Assembly (NCBI GenBank): GCA_011800155.1
Contig: CM022370.1
Span: 3,534,001-3,598,000 of the forward strand
From: Flammulina velutipes
Lineage: Eukaryota > Basidiomycota > Agaricomycetes > Agaricales > Physalacriaceae
Length of the DNA stretch: 64,000 nt
Direction: 5' to 3'
Shown here: in pieces, positions 11,891-24,455 of the stretch
Layout: every line of letters begins with the position of its first letter
Position numbering within the stretch: position 1 is the first letter of the stretch
The notes under the pieces: generated by a model
What the model saw: only the letters and a program-made list of their open reading frames with translations
The model's database searches: none
Told to the model about the DNA's origin: nothing
Translations under genes and position numbers: made by a program

Positions 11891-14800
11891 TTACTCATAC
11901 CCCTTCCCACTACCCAAATGCCTCACACTACTGATCCCAACTAACAATGCTTCACCCTCCGCCGTCATCTGCCCATCCTGCAAAAACAAAATCTCAGCCA
12001 ACTTCCCCATATCCTCTAACGCAAAGTCCTCCATCTCCTCAATGAGCATCAAATCTTCATCCTCGTCCTCATCCTCAGGCGGAGTCCGCCCCTTGCGCCT
12101 CTCAGCTAACCAGCTCACTTGCTTCTTTATCGCATTGATGATCCCGGTCCGCACATCCTGCTCCAGCGCCGCACCCGCCTGAATAGAGATCTTCAGACAG
12201 TCAGCGGTAGACTTGAACAGAGACGCCACGAAGCCCGGGTCGTTCTCGACCGCCACGCATTGTATCAGCTGTGCGTACGTCGCATGCACCATCTGGGACG
12301 TCAGTGTCCCAGACGAATGCCCCGCGTGAAGTAGGACGGGAAGAAGCATGGCGCATGCCTCTCGTACACCATCGTGGAAGTAGAACTTCAGGCCATTGAG
12401 AGAGACTTCGAGACTGGATGCTACCCAAGGCCCGAACTTGGCTTGCACAGTAGAGGCGTGGATGAGCATCGTCTCTAGCGCTTGGCACTTTTCTTCCAGA
12501 CCTTGCGTCCGTACCGAGAATAGCTGATCGTCCATTGGTATGATGTCCCATCCCGGTGTTATAGTTGGAGAAGACTCAGGTGAAGAGGGAGCATCTAAGA
12601 AGGATCTTCAGCTTCCACGAAGGCGTCAACTCTGAAATAAATCACCGTAGACGCTGACGTCGGCCTTCTTGTTAGCCATCGCCAGTAATCCGGGCATGAC
12701 TACAGGCAGATAAGGCTCAAAGTCCGCGCCCATTGCCTGGCAAACTTTCGCCCATGTGCCCATCAAATAGTGGGCGAGTTGAGTATCTGACGGGTCGGAA
12801 GGTAGCTCTACAACACAGTCAGTTCGAATCGAGAGGAGAAAAGGCCATCCCGACTAACTTTGGATCCGAATGAGCAACTCGATCAACCCATTCGCGTCTG
12901 GTCGGAAAACCTCCGTGCCCACTGCGATGGCTGTAATAACGGGACGTATATTAGTGATGTCTTCTCGTTGGGAAATCGGACCTTTGAACATACCGATGAG
13001 GCCGGCACATTCCATAGCTTTGTTCCTCATGCGTTTGAATTCACTGGTCTCCGCATTCCGGAGAACGTTCAATAGAAGGGGCATAATGACGGAGTAATGC
13101 TATTGGGCAGCTTCGTTAACATGGAGTGAAAAGAACACTGAACACACATACCCGTCCAAATGCTCTCTCGCTAGCATCGGCGACCATAGCGAGTGTAGTG
13201 ATCGCCTGTTCCTGGACATAACGTCTTTCCGTCGTCTCAGTCATGAGCTTCAGCAGCCGCTCGACGATTGGATCCAAATACGGCAATAGTGTATCTCTTT
13301 CCACTCCTTCACAGAAATTAATCAATGCTGCGGCAGCATGCGAGTGTACTCTGAAAATCAACGGTTAAGCGGTAAACGCAAAATGTATAGAGTTGCCGAC
13401 CTAGGTTCGGGATCTTCTAGTGTTGGTATCAGGACGTTGAGCAGTGCAGCGTGATGTGGTTCTTCGAGAAGGTCGCCGAGATCCGTGCAAAGCTGACCTC
13501 TACAGACAGCGATGGGTGAAACGATAACCTTTCAGGAAACCACTTACACGCATTGACAAGCCGCCCACCGGACTCGAGGATGAGAATCAGAGAACATGGG
13601 GGTTACCAATCTGCTTTACCCTGTGAGTAGCAATTTCATGATAACAAAAGCAAGACGTACGAAACAACCTGGGTAAGCTCATTCTGCATTGTCTATGATC
13701 CAATTAGCCCAGCGACCTTGACGAATAGACCGTGTATACCTTCCCGGTCCCTTCCGCGATCGCTGCAATAGCCATAAGCCCCGCGTGTCGGGATCGCCAG
13801 TCATAATTCGCGAGCATAGAGGGGATGAACTGGAATGCAGGTGGTAAAACTGAATGTCCACCCAAAGCGCACGCAACACGATCCAAAGACTGTTCATATA
13901 ACGCCGGCGCCGAATCATCTGCATCGGTGGACCCTGTAGATGGCTAGATGATTATATGTTAGGGCATAGCCTAGAAGCAAGTAAAACGGCGTACATCCTC
14001 CTTCAGCCACTCCATTGTGCTGTCCATATCGTCTTCGTACTCTCCCATCCCCTCTAAGCAGGCTCGGACCAGTAGTTTGACCCATTCATCGACGTTCCGG
14101 ACCATACTCGGTTTGGCCTCTGTAAGACTGACCATCATCTCCAACGCAGCGAGCCTGAGGTCTTTCTTGTCTTCGCTCTCAGCGTCGTCGGCGTCCTTCT
14201 GTTGAGCCGCTGGGGGAAAGGTGAAGGGTTGCTTCATCGTTGGGGTCGGCCCGCAATCCGCTGCCGGTAGCACCAATGATGGTATAAACTGAAGTAGGGC
14301 GGGAAGATGGATCGAGAAAAGAACCGGATGGGAAGAACAGAGTGGATGGAGGGCAGTGATGAGGGCAGTGAGCTTGTTCTGGGGGGAAGATGGTAGTGTC
14401 TCGAGGATTGGATACATCAATGATAATGATTGTGCCAGCTGGGTGGCGTCTGCAGCTGTGAGGTATTGGACGGAGGACTGTAAGGCAGCCAGTCTGACAT
14501 CGGAGGATTGGTCTTGGAGCCCGCTGCGAAATACATTTAACACCGCGTCGGTTTGCAAGTCCATGACGAGATTCGGGCAGCCGGTGAAGACATTGAAGGC
14601 CGTCTCCCGCATGGAAGCGTCCGAGGCGCGCGCCATGGAGAATGTTTGGGCTTGTAACGCATGCCACGGGCGTCCGCGGGACATGCCTTTATTCGCGAGT
14701 TCGCATACAGAGTCCACGGATTTCCTCCGGACAACGGCAGATGGCTCGTGGGAGAGAGAATGTAGAAGGAGGCGTTCTAGGGTATCGAGAGTCTGGTTGG

Positions 14801-15185
14801 AGAGGCTATCATACAGGCTCAGACGTGTATGGTGCGCTGCATTCGTTGGGGATGGGCGGAACAAGAGACGTCGGAGGAGAACTAGCGAGAAGGATCGCAT
14901 CTAGATAGTGTTCCAATGAGAAATCAGACAGGCTGAGAGCTCGCTACTGACCACTTCTGTGTCTGCAACAATCGAGAACTGCGATAGCGCGAGCAGATAA
15001 AGCTCTGGAGTATGCGCAAGACGTTCATTTACGGTCTTTTCAGCACTGCGGATGGCAACGTCAATCGTACGCCGTCAAAGCAAGGTAAACACATACTTGG
15101 ATCGTATCTCATTGTCGCCTAGCACTAGGTTGGACAGTATTTGGGTTAATTCAGCAGCAATCTCTGGGGGAACGACTGGATCCAT
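11891..15185 (-). CDS. Importin beta-3 / Kap121-like karyopherin, C-terminally short
   Basis: HEAT-repeat nuclear import receptor of about 935 aa in about 11 exons. The start at 15185 gives MDPVVPPEIAAELTQILSNL, followed by NERLAHTPELYLLALSQF and RSFSLVLLRRLLFRP, all typical of importin-5/Kap121. Exons include 15097-15185, 14952-15045 and 13995-14900; introns 15046-15096, 14901-14951 and 13944-13994 join in frame. The central segment LLPYLDPIVERLLKLM and the later GWDIIPMDDQ...RTQGLEEK follow family order. After an acidic stretch (EDEDEDEDLML) the protein ends at 11891, about 40 residues on. Family members of about 1090 aa carry further HEAT repeats there, so this copy is roughly 150 residues short. 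Whether it works, or is a truncated paralogue, cannot be decided here. Confidence 0.8.
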
Positions 15186-16489
15186 TGGTTTGTCGTGATC
15201 GGTGATTCCAAAATACAAAGTCGCTTAAAAAGTTTGTACCCCGCTCCCGGACCGAGTAGCCGATGCCCTTGTGAATATATAATGTAGCCTCAGGCTGCCG
15301 TTACTGGTATAGTAAAGAAGTCGATGCTTCCTCACCAATAATCTAATCGCCATATGAACGACGAGTAAAGTAGAATGGCCGTATACCGTGGAGCAATGAG
15401 GCCGCCCCAACATTGTTACTCGGGGGGTGGAAACGCAATTTCCATCGGTAAATATGTAGTTAGACGAGGTACGTCTGGTAAGATTGGGCTAGTCTCCCGG
15501 AGGCAGACAAAATATGACCACTACGTAAGGTTGGGCAGCCTTGGGTGCTGATATTTACATGCTGATTACTTATATTCTCCCCGGCTCAGGCTTCGAGAGG
15601 CAATAAAAGCATATGACATGCTGGTATGTGTTCTTTTCAGTCATGACCGCTGGAAGACTGTCGGGAGATATTGCCTTACAGCCAAAACGAATTATGCTCC
15701 AGACGGAGAGTGATCACACAATTCTACCTCTACAAAAATCGAGAAGAATAGGACATGAGATCCGCACTAGTTTAATTACTGACGAAGAAAACAGTAAGCT
15801 ACAGCATTTATCCCAGAGCTCATACTGATTTGGTGTGGTTATGACCATGATAAATATTAGCGGGACAGATATGAAGAAGACATCCAATTATAACGCCTAC
15901 TGAGAATTTCAGTCTCGGTCTCACTCTACTACCCATAATAGCGAATGTCGCACGCATGAGATATTGGCTGATACTGGGCAGCGAGGCCAATGAGACGCGT
16001 AGCAGACGCCACGACGCGTGAAGATCACATGACCTTGATTAACCGGCGGAATCCGGCTTGATTTTGCTTCCGAACTTCGGAAAGGTCAAAAAAGACACCT
16101 CCTGAAAGGCGTAGAGATATAGTCTGATGTAGTTCTCAAAGGCCGTAACGTGCGGTAAGTACAACGTATAACATCTGAACAGGCAAACATCGGTCTGTCG
16201 CTTGCGCAAATCCTTGGCACGCGAATCATGCGGTAGCCAATGACTCATACCTAGACAATAACACGCAAAGATAAGTGAATCATTTCAAAAAGAGCAACGG
16301 GCATGCATCGTTCAATTCTACTCATAGAAGGCGAGGCATGAAAACCGACGTATGAAATAAGAGATGATGTAGTAGGTGAGATCAGAATGCAAAAGGTATA
16401 CGTGAGGGGTATGAAAAGAAGCGAGCCATGAGAGTAAAGAACGTAATAAGTTGAGAAAAAGACTGATAACCCAACAGAAAAGTAAATGC
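15186..16489. other. Spacer, nothing recognised
   Basis: About 1.3 kb between two - strand genes, presumably including the importin promoter. Only short, unconvincing frames were found. No tRNA, repeat or terminal inverted repeat was noticed. Confidence 0.4.
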
Positions 16490-17137
16490 CTATGCGGTCG
16501 CAGCAGGTGCAGGTGCAGCGGCAGCAGGTGTCTCCTCGGTGGGTTCAGGAGCCTCCTCAATCTTTGGCGAGGTCTCACCCTTGGGCTTGGGCTTGAAGAA
16601 GTCCGTTACGCGTGCGGAAAGACGGCGGTTCTTCTATAGAACGGGGAAGATTGAGCTAGCTGTATGGAGAACGACATATGATCAACAAACCTTTTCCTCT
16701 TTGGGTGCTTCTGGCTCAGCAGCCGCGGGGGCAGTTGCAGGCTCGCTGTAACGCAGACAAAACGTGAGAAGGTGGCGAAATGGTGGACATGACATTTACT
16801 CACGCTTCAGCTGCAGGGGCCGGTGCTGGGGTCTCGTCGACGACGGGGGCCGGGAGGACTGGTGCGGCATCCTCAGCAGGGGCGGCGGTGGTCTAGATGA
16901 AAAGAATAAGTACGACGACCACGATGAATTGGTGAAAGGACGTACCTCCTCCTTGGTCTCTTCCTTCTTCTCCTTCTTCTCAGCTTTCTCTTTCTTGAAA
17001 GACGCGAACAGCTTGGCCAAGAAACTCTGCTTGGAAGGAGACGAGGGCGTCTCAGCAGGGGTCTCAGTGGTGGCGGGGGTGGCCTCAGCGACAGGCTCGG
17101 TGGCGGTGGGCTCGGTAGCGGGAACGGCGGCAGACAT
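16490..17137 (-). CDS. Small Ala/Pro/Glu-rich protein of unknown function
   Basis: Four exons (16946-17137, 16804-16892, 16691-16745, 16490-16633) splice in frame to 159 aa. The sequence is low in complexity: Thr/Glu/Pro/Ala repeats at the N-terminus, a basic-acidic segment FLAKLFASFKKEKAEKKEKK (about residues 39-58), an Ala/Pro-rich middle, and RRLSARVTDFFKPKPKGE near residues 115-130 before an acidic Ala-rich tail. No enzyme domain, signal peptide or membrane span is seen. The alternating Lys and Glu segment could form a charged helix. I do not recognise the family. The regular intron signals and in-frame joins support it as a real gene. Confidence 0.7.
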
Positions 17138-17378
17138 GATTAGACTAGAGCGTGTGAGCCTTGTACGTGAAGGACATGGAAAAAATAGACTGACTTGCGC
17201 GTTGAGGGAAGAAGAGGGAGAAGTGGGGGATGGTGGTGGTACGAAAGGAAGGTGAGGTCTTGAGAACAAGAAGCTATAAAACTTTTCAAGAACCCCGACT
17301 TCTTTGTTTATCCTGAATTGCCGAAAGTAGCAAGGGTCCAGCCCAGGCCAGCCCTGAAACCTAGCGACCCCTTGTTGG

Positions 17379-17857
17379 AGGACCCCGGATAATACACCAA
17401 GATCATTGTGGCAAATTTTTCGGATTTTGGCCTTTTTTGTCCGAACATCAAATTTTTTTTTGTCCGAACAAAGCGCCAATGATGAGATTTTGCGCGCCAT
17501 TTTTGTCCGAACATACACACAATGACATGGTGCGCCACAAGCGGCAAGGCGTCGGCGACCAATATTAGGGGCAAATTACGCTAAAATGTGAGTGTCGAAT
17601 AAAAAAAATTCTCTCCCCAACTGCACACATAGTATCAGATGGTAGCAATAGGCTACCAAAGCCTTGGGCTACTATACTTTTGTCCAAACACAGGGCATAA
17701 TCATGTTGTCTAACAAAAAAATTGTCCAAACGGAGCCACAACCATAGGGACTGCTAGGTGCATTTTTGTCCGTACTTTCGGCCAACCATAGGTACCCAAA
17801 ATCCCATTTTTTGTCCGAATTTGGCCACAATGATCTTGGTGTATTATCCGGGGTCCT
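17379..17857. mobile_element. hAT-type MITE, 479 bp
   Basis: A perfect 34-bp terminal inverted repeat begins AGGACCCCGGATAATACACC. The element is flanked on both sides by the 8-bp direct repeat CTTGTTGG (17371-17378 and 17858-17865). An 8-bp target duplication with TIRs and no coding capacity points to a non-autonomous hAT-like element. The interior is AT-rich and carries several copies of the motif TTTTGTCCGAAC in both halves. Confidence 0.85.
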
Positions 17858-17865
17858 CTTGTTGG

Positions 17866-18769
17866 CTACACTTTTCAAAGGTCTGCATAACTTGAAAGAC
17901 ACAAGCTTGGTGTCGTTTAGGACATCTTAGCAACTGCATACTTCATATTACCTCAACGCCAGTCTTGACGGACCAATTCACCACCCGATCAACGTATCTG
18001 GGCAGCCTTCTCGAGCTTCCGGCATCTCCCGGGATGATATCAATGCTTCTTGGCAACCTATTTTCGTTTCAGCCGCTTTCATCCAAGACGCCACACGAGG
18101 CTGCTTAGACCGCGTCGAAAGCGCCTTGCTGATAGCTCTCTGACAAAGGAACCTTCGGCTTCTCAAAAGCACCTTTCAAGCGCTTTCGGAACCAAGGTTA
18201 TCCACTTCCATGCAGGGTATGCTGCATCGTGTGCGTTGCTTTTACTCAATATTGCTGCAATATTGTGACGTTCGGACCCTGCAACGCAATCTTATTCATG
18301 TTCCTTCCAACACGAACATGCGCTTATCGTGCTGACGCCGCGCGCTGTGGCGACCTAAGCAGTGGCGATTATAATGGTCCTGGAGCTGGCAATACTTTCG
18401 TTCTCGTTCTCTTGATGATTCTCAATTTTCTTACGAAACTGCTACGGAGTCCGGACTGGGGTCGGTAAGTGTATTGTCGCACTCATTTGGTTTTAGTGTC
18501 TTAATGTCAATGCTATCCCTCAGATATTGCTCGGATAACGTCCTCTTGGGTCGGAAGTTGTGTATGTTAACCTCATAGTGAAGGTTGCGCGTAAGCCACC
18601 CGTATCGATCAAAGCGTCGAGATCACATCTGTGGCGGTTTCAGTCTCCCGCTCTCTACTATGTCACTGGAGGAATGGTGATTGGGCCTGTCTACTGTCTA
18701 CGATCATGTTCAAGTGCGATCACCGCCATCTGATATGATATACATCTCACCATCTCACCATCGCCCACC
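17866..18769. other. Spacer, nothing recognised
   Basis: Between the MITE and the ADP-ribosylglycohydrolase gene. No open frame with a recognisable domain. The last 100 bases hold the leader of the downstream gene. Confidence 0.4.
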
Positions 18770-19831
18770 ATGTCCCTCACTCAACAAGTCACCAAAGCAC
18801 CCTTCGAAACGAAGATTCGCTTCGCACTCCTCTGTACGGCACTCTCTGACGCACTCGGTGGTCCCGCCGAGTTCCACCACCGATTCTCCTTCCCCCACGT
18901 CGATTCTATGATCCCAAACAAGAATTTCAACCTTCCGAAGGGCGTGTGGACGGACGACACGAGTATGACGCTCTCCCTCGCGCGTTCCATCGCGTCAAAG
19001 AACGGCTTCAACGAGAAAGACCAGTTGGACGCCTACACCAAATGGTGGCGTGACGGTACGCTAAGCGCGACCGGAGAGTGCTTCGATATCGGCAACACCA
19101 TTCGCCAGGCCGTCGGTTTTTATCAAGCAAATCCCAGTGAAGAAGCACTCCTCACGGTCAAGAAACAACTCAGTGGGGACGGCTCCTCTGGGAACGGCAG
19201 TCTCATGCGAATCATCCCCATTGGCGTCGCGTACTGGAGAAACGAAGACGAAGCGATGGCGCTGGCACGACGTAGCAGCACAACGACACATCCAAACGAC
19301 ATGTGCCAGGAGGCATGCGAAGTTTGGACCGGCGCGATTTGCAGGATAATGCGGGCGGCCACCGACGACCATGTCACCATGTCCAAACTCGACGTTTTGG
19401 CCTATTTCGCTCAATTCCACTATCGGAATGCAGATCTACGAAAAGCACTGGCGTATACTGGGAAGGAGCTGGAAGCGGAGCATCCTCTGTTGGTCTTGAT
19501 AAAGGCTAATGGCGGGGGCATCCCCAAGGTGAAGGACCTCCCCTCCACGGGTTACGTCCTGCACACACTCGTCGCTGCGTTGTATTGTTTCCTTTCCACT
19601 GATAGCTTTGAGGCTGGGGCCATTCGTGCTGCCAATTTGGGGAGCGATGCGGATACGGTGGCAGCGGTGTATGGGGGGATGGCGGGGTGCTGGTATGGCA
19701 ACGATGGGGATTCGACATTTTGGACGCCAAAGGTTGCGGAATGGTATGGGGATCTGGTGAAGCCGGAAGTTATTAAGGAAGTGAGCGATGAGTTGGTGGC
19801 GCTGGCGAAGAGACTTGGACAGGCGGCTTGA
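18770..19831 (+). CDS. ADP-ribosylglycohydrolase family protein (DraG/ARH fold)
   Basis: Intronless frame of 353 aa with the motifs of the ADP-ribosylglycohydrolase family: SDALGGPAEF (residues 26-35), WTDDTSM with the metal-binding Asp pair (60-66), GNGSLMRIIPIG (about 141-152) and GSDADTVAAVYGG with the second Asp cluster (291-303). These enzymes remove ADP-ribose from proteins or small molecules using two divalent metals, acting in the cytosol or nucleus. The usual GDxLG at the N-terminus reads SDALGG here, which still keeps the Asp. The length fits a single-domain member. The lack of introns is unusual next to the intron-rich neighbours but proves nothing alone. The ATG at 18770 is preceded by CACC and is the best start. 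Confidence 0.9.
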   Translation: MSLTQQVTKAPFETKIRFALLCTALSDALGGPAEFHHRFSFPHVDSMIPNKNFNLPKGVWTDDTSMTLSLARSIASKNGFNEKDQLDAYTKWWRDGTLSATGECFDIGNTIRQAVGFYQANPSEEALLTVKKQLSGDGSSGNGSLMRIIPIGVAYWRNEDEAMALARRSSTTTHPNDMCQEACEVWTGAICRIMRAATDDHVTMSKLDVLAYFAQFHYRNADLRKALAYTGKELEAEHPLLVLIKANGGGIPKVKDLPSTGYVLHTLVAALYCFLSTDSFEAGAIRAANLGSDADTVAAVYGGMAGCWYGNDGDSTFWTPKVAEWYGDLVKPEVIKEVSDELVALAKRLGQAA

Positions 19832-20029
19832 TAATGACGAGACTCGCAAACTGTAAGTGGCGTCGACAGGTTATCTGCTGAGACTGATGCTTCAGCCAGG
19901 TACATCATGTAATCTAGTCCGATTTACTCCATCCTTCAATGTTTCTGTCATACAATGCTACGCAAGTGTACTATCGGGTTTGCTTCAAATAAGGCCCATC
20001 GTTTGAATTGAATTTCTTTTGAGCTAATA

Positions 20030-21890
20030 AGGTGAGGATATTCACCCTCGATGCCCTTGAGCGGAGCGCACTAACGGAGAACAGGCCCCATAAACGACGA
20101 GGGTTGTTAAATTTGTTACGGGACATGAGCTACTCCGCAACAGACGAGGAAAACATTTTTAGATGCGGAAGATGCGGAACCCCGCTTTCTGGCTTTCTGA
20201 ACTTGCCAATCGTAACGCGGAACGAATTGCATATTTATTCCGAAGTACATCTTGTTTCAGAAAGCGACATATACGAGGAGCCCGAACCGGGGCGAGTCCA
20301 CAAAGTTGTTCTCGTTTGCCTCACCCATTCTAGAGGACGTACCGGCGTGTCAAAATATTTGAGTCGCTCGTAGGCGTCGTCGTGATTCCTGTGCTGGAGT
20401 GAGTCTCTTTCTATCATAGCGTCTTGATTTGTTGCTAAACGGGAGTGTTTCTGATCAGTAAAACGACACTCGGCATGCTTTGCAAGACCATATTCAATAC
20501 TGTTAACACCCCATATGATGCGCCTGTGGTAGCATGGAGAAGATACTCGGAATGCAGACAGGTTGGTGATCAAATTTCTTCCGGGCCAAACTATTTATTC
20601 ACGTTTTCGTCTAGGCAAGACCTTTGTGCTGATGACTTTCCTTTCCTGCATCGCAGGTGCCTATGGAATTATTACTTCGGACTGGTTCGTGCGAAACTGG
20701 TCTCGGCTCAAATACCTTCTCCCGTTTGCTGGTTTGCCGATTGCCAGTGGTTGAAGTTTCTTGGTTTTTATTGGACTACCCTTCAAGATCCAATACAGAC
20801 GGTCTGGATACGGTACGTCGGATTGTACGAAACAAACTGGCCAGATGCTCTGAAGCGGAATCGGCTCCACGTAGGATATAACGAGTACTCTTCTTCATGT
20901 ACGCGACAATGGCGCCGAAGGCCTTACCGACGATGTCCTTGCCTAGCAAGTGGTACGTGCAAAGCAAAGCTTGACTATAATCTTTTCATAATGATGGTCT
21001 TTCTTTCTTGAGTTGACATTCTTGACTGGAGGTCAGCCATGAGACAGTTGCTGCATCTTCATCTTGGGTGAGTCTATCGCATTGGTAGGTAACCATGTAT
21101 TCACGCAGGTTTGCAGACTCGATCGTTCGCTGGGAGCCATAAAGAGAGCCAGACGAATGAACTGAACACTATTTTCATAGACGAACTACCCTATATAGTG
21201 AATCCATTGGCCTACTTGGATGCCGTCGTGTACGTTTCTTTTTTCGTTGTCAGCTTTTCGGTAGTCTGACTCCTTTAATATAAAGAAAGCCTTCGGGTTA
21301 TGATTGCCATTCCCTCGTTTTCGCGGAACGCAGTGAAATTCGTCTTCGAGGGTTAGTTGATCCGAAAGCAGCTTTTCGTGCATATTCCCTTGATAATATC
21401 ACTACATCTTCTGATATGTTGCCAGCTTCACAAGTGGCTTTGTCGTCTGAGCTTTGGGGGGATAATGTTGAGGAGTACGTCCCATGATAATCGCTCCACC
21501 CCAAAGACTTAGAAGGATATATTCAAGGTTCTACCCCGGACGGTAGTTGTTCTACACGCTTCGTTCAATCCAGTGCTATCTAGATTGACCTTTGGAGTGG
21601 ACCCACGCCTCTGTATTGGGAGGAACTGGCCATAGAAATGAAGGCGCTTTCAGCGTCAGTATTGATAAAGGCTCAAGCAAACAGTATAGTATGCCTATGA
21701 ACTTCACATCTCGTATCCTGGACAGAAGCGGGAAGCAGACCATATCATGTCTAGTATTATGCGTCCTCCGTTATAATTCTTGCCACGTCTTGACAGAAAC
21801 TATCAGAACCTATGGATGGTCGTCCGTTGAGAATCAAGAAGGTAGCGACGGCGTAAATACTTGTAGAGAGTTTACCAGAGAAATGTAAGT
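20030..21890 (+). pseudogene. Decayed cytochrome P450 gene
   Basis: Cytochrome P450 landmarks appear in the right order on the + strand, split by short introns. They are an I-helix remnant SHETVAASSSW (about 21035-21070), the K-helix lead LAYLDAVV ending at an intron near 21230, ELWGDNVEE followed after an intron by RF (about 21455-21530), and the haem loop FGVDPRLCIGR (about 21593-21625), which fits the P450 cysteine signature. The residues after the loop (LAIEMKALSASVL) lie in a different frame, consistent with loss of one base. The ExxR region after LDAVV is also frame-broken, with stop codons. The N-terminal half upstream (about 20030-21000) keeps intron-like segments but no clear P450 sequence. 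No functional product is expected. Confidence 0.7.
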
Positions 21891-22041
21891 TTCCGTCACC
21901 CGTGCGAGTGTGAATTTACAGTGCATTGCACGTGACAAATGTCTTCTTGACTTGTTACTCTCACCATCGTCCGACTGTTTTGAGGGTTTCCTCGTTGGAA
22001 TTGATACATTCAAGTAGGCAGAATTGCCTGTACTTTGATTA

Positions 22042-24165
22042 ATGGAAGACGGGGATCATTTCAAGGACGAAGAAAGGGACATACAATGTGCGCCTCATTT
22101 TAGCCTCGCTTCTCTCTTTTTTAAACCACGAACCCAGCAAAATTGCGACAAGCTGAAAAAAGTGCTCCCAACAGCTCAGTACGCCTTGTTTTCTCCAAGT
22201 CTTATTGCGATTGACCGTCTGATCTAGGTGCGGCGAGCCGTTCTGGAGAATCTTATCGAACTGGCTCACCATCCTAACGCCCATCTAAAAATCATTGCGG
22301 CGCAACATATCAAAGATTTCTTGAAAGAGTTTACAGACATCGAGGAGGATGCTATCAACGCCGTGTACGACATTTGCGAAGATGCAATCGGTGCAGTGCG
22401 TGGCCTTGCATTGCTTTAGAAATGTCTGCTAATTCGGCCACTTACAGGTCAGGATAGAGGGATACAAAGCTATCACTAGTCTTTCACTCGCAGACGCCAA
22501 ATGGGTCAAACGAAATACGGATGTTCTGTTACAATTGCTCCAGAGTGGTACGTGCTATGCCACTGGCTTGAATATTACCAGACACATTCTACAGAGGAGG
22601 AAGACGAGATCCAAGTCATCCAGCAAGCTCTCATAGACCATCTGGAGATTTCACCTGCCATAACGCTGGGGGTTCTGTACGACCAACTTCTTCCAGCAGA
22701 CGACTCTGTCGACGAATCGGAGCGCGACATTCGTGTCAAATTGGCTTCTATCGTACACTCATTCTTGACGAACGCTGCTAGGACAGCAATCGACGGCCGA
22801 CCGACGCGTAATGCGGACTATGCAGATGCTTTCATAGCTGTGAGTTAAATCCACCATGAATTATAGGTCCCGTTAAAACCTTTTAGACATTGCCTCATTT
22901 AACAGACGAGGACTTTGACAAAGCCGTTCGCGAACACCTACTTCCACTCTCCATGTTCAAGTCACCTTCAAAACACAGCGACGATCTCCTTCGAGTTATC
23001 ATCCAGCGAATAGAGGCATGTCTACGAACAGACCTAAATCGATCACCACCTACTTTGGAGTCTTCCCGTCGACATTTAAAGCTCGCTTCTTATCTGGTTG
23101 TCGAAAAACGTCTCGCTAATCCGCATCCCCTTCTACTTTTATACATCCCCTTTACCTCTCGCCCGAAGCTCAGCAGATTGCCAAAGCCTGAACAAACATC
23201 GTTATTGCGAGACTTGACAGGAATTCTTGCTGCTGCCGAGGCTACATATAGCGCTACTCACCACGAGCCTTTGCTTCAGCAAATTAACATTGCCTTAAAC
23301 GCGACACCGATAATAGTGGAGGTAACGCGCCTCTGGTTTTCTAAAATTAAACACTTAAATCTCTCTGTATGTAGGGCTTATCATCGAGCTCCGCTCAACC
23401 GGCTACAATTGAAGCTTATGAAAATCTCTTGAAGGTCTGCAAGCAGGTGATGTATCCGTCTATTCAATTGCTTCTTTATTAACGGTATCTATCAATGCGC
23501 AGCGCAAAGACCAAGGATGGACACTGCCCCCTCACGTATCCAAGGCGGTGCAATCTTTGCCCTCGTCGGTTCAGCAACTCGTCAAGGTTCGTAAGCTATT
23601 ATAATCCGCTCTGTCATTCTTCTCTTGTTCTTAGGTTCTCGTATCTCCGCAGCAGACGGGTGCTGATACGTCACGGCGAGGGATGAATAGACAAACTTTA
23701 CGCCAATCGTCCGATAATCCCTCTCAGTCAAGGTCGTCAGTGGCTCCTCGGCGTGTTATGCAGATACCTCAGAGCAAGATACCGGACGGCCCGGCTGGAA
23801 CCTCTTCGCAGACGCCCAAAAAGCGATCTCCCCATTCTGCTGAGCCGGCTCGTCAAGCGAAGAGGGCTAAGCTTGCTGAAGGCGATGCTAATGAGGGCAT
23901 TTCTCTCTTGGAGCGATTGCAAATCAAGCCCAAGTCGGGAAACCAACCACATCCGCAGAGTTTACGTGCTCCTCAGCGGGTGCAGCATGAAGAAAGCGTG
24001 GTCGTCGATCACCCACCACAGCCTCCACAATTGTCGATCAAAGGTGCGGCTTCAGGACAAGGAACTGGGAAGCCGACGAACGTTCCTCTACGACCTCCTC
24101 AACCTGCTTCTCTTCTGGACCGGTTAGGATCAACTGGTCCTCAAACTCATAGGGGAAGGAGATAA
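22042..24165 (+). CDS. Apoptosis inhibitor 5 (API5)-like protein
   Basis: Nine exons (22042-22087, 22138-22178, 22228-22395, 22448-22547, 22595-22839, 22887-23321, 23375-23446, 23503-23586, 23635-24165) join in frame to 573 aa. The N-terminus VRRAVLENLIELAHHP, then HIKDFLKEFTDIEEDAINAV and GYKAITSLSLADAKWVKRN, follows the HEAT-like helical repeats of the API5/AAC11 family. The C-terminal third is Pro/Gln/Ser-rich and contains a basic nuclear-localisation-like stretch (PKKRSPHSAEPARQAKRAK). In animals API5 is a nuclear protein that restrains E2F1-dependent apoptosis and binds Acinus and FGF2; the fungal role is not established. Two LLERL/LLDRL segments near the end may form short helices. The start ATG is the only one in frame ahead of the conserved repeat. 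Confidence 0.85.
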
Positions 24166-24455
24166 CAATAAGGCTGGTAGTCAAAGATTCAGAATGTCAT
24201 TTGTGCTTTAACACTGCGAATGGACGCATTCAGGTGCATGGATAGAAAATCCCGTCCGAGAACGAACCACGGTAAGTAGCTGCTGCGGACGCTTGGCTAC
24301 AGGTCCTTTAGGGCGACTGCCGCACCTTCCATCACAAACAGATGAAAGGCCATTGGCCTGCCCTGCATGGTTTCGTTACGACCACGGCCCCTATCTACGT
24401 GATCATCTCCGGTATAAAACAGAAGTACGTTGTCTGACGGCTGGGGTTGACGGCC

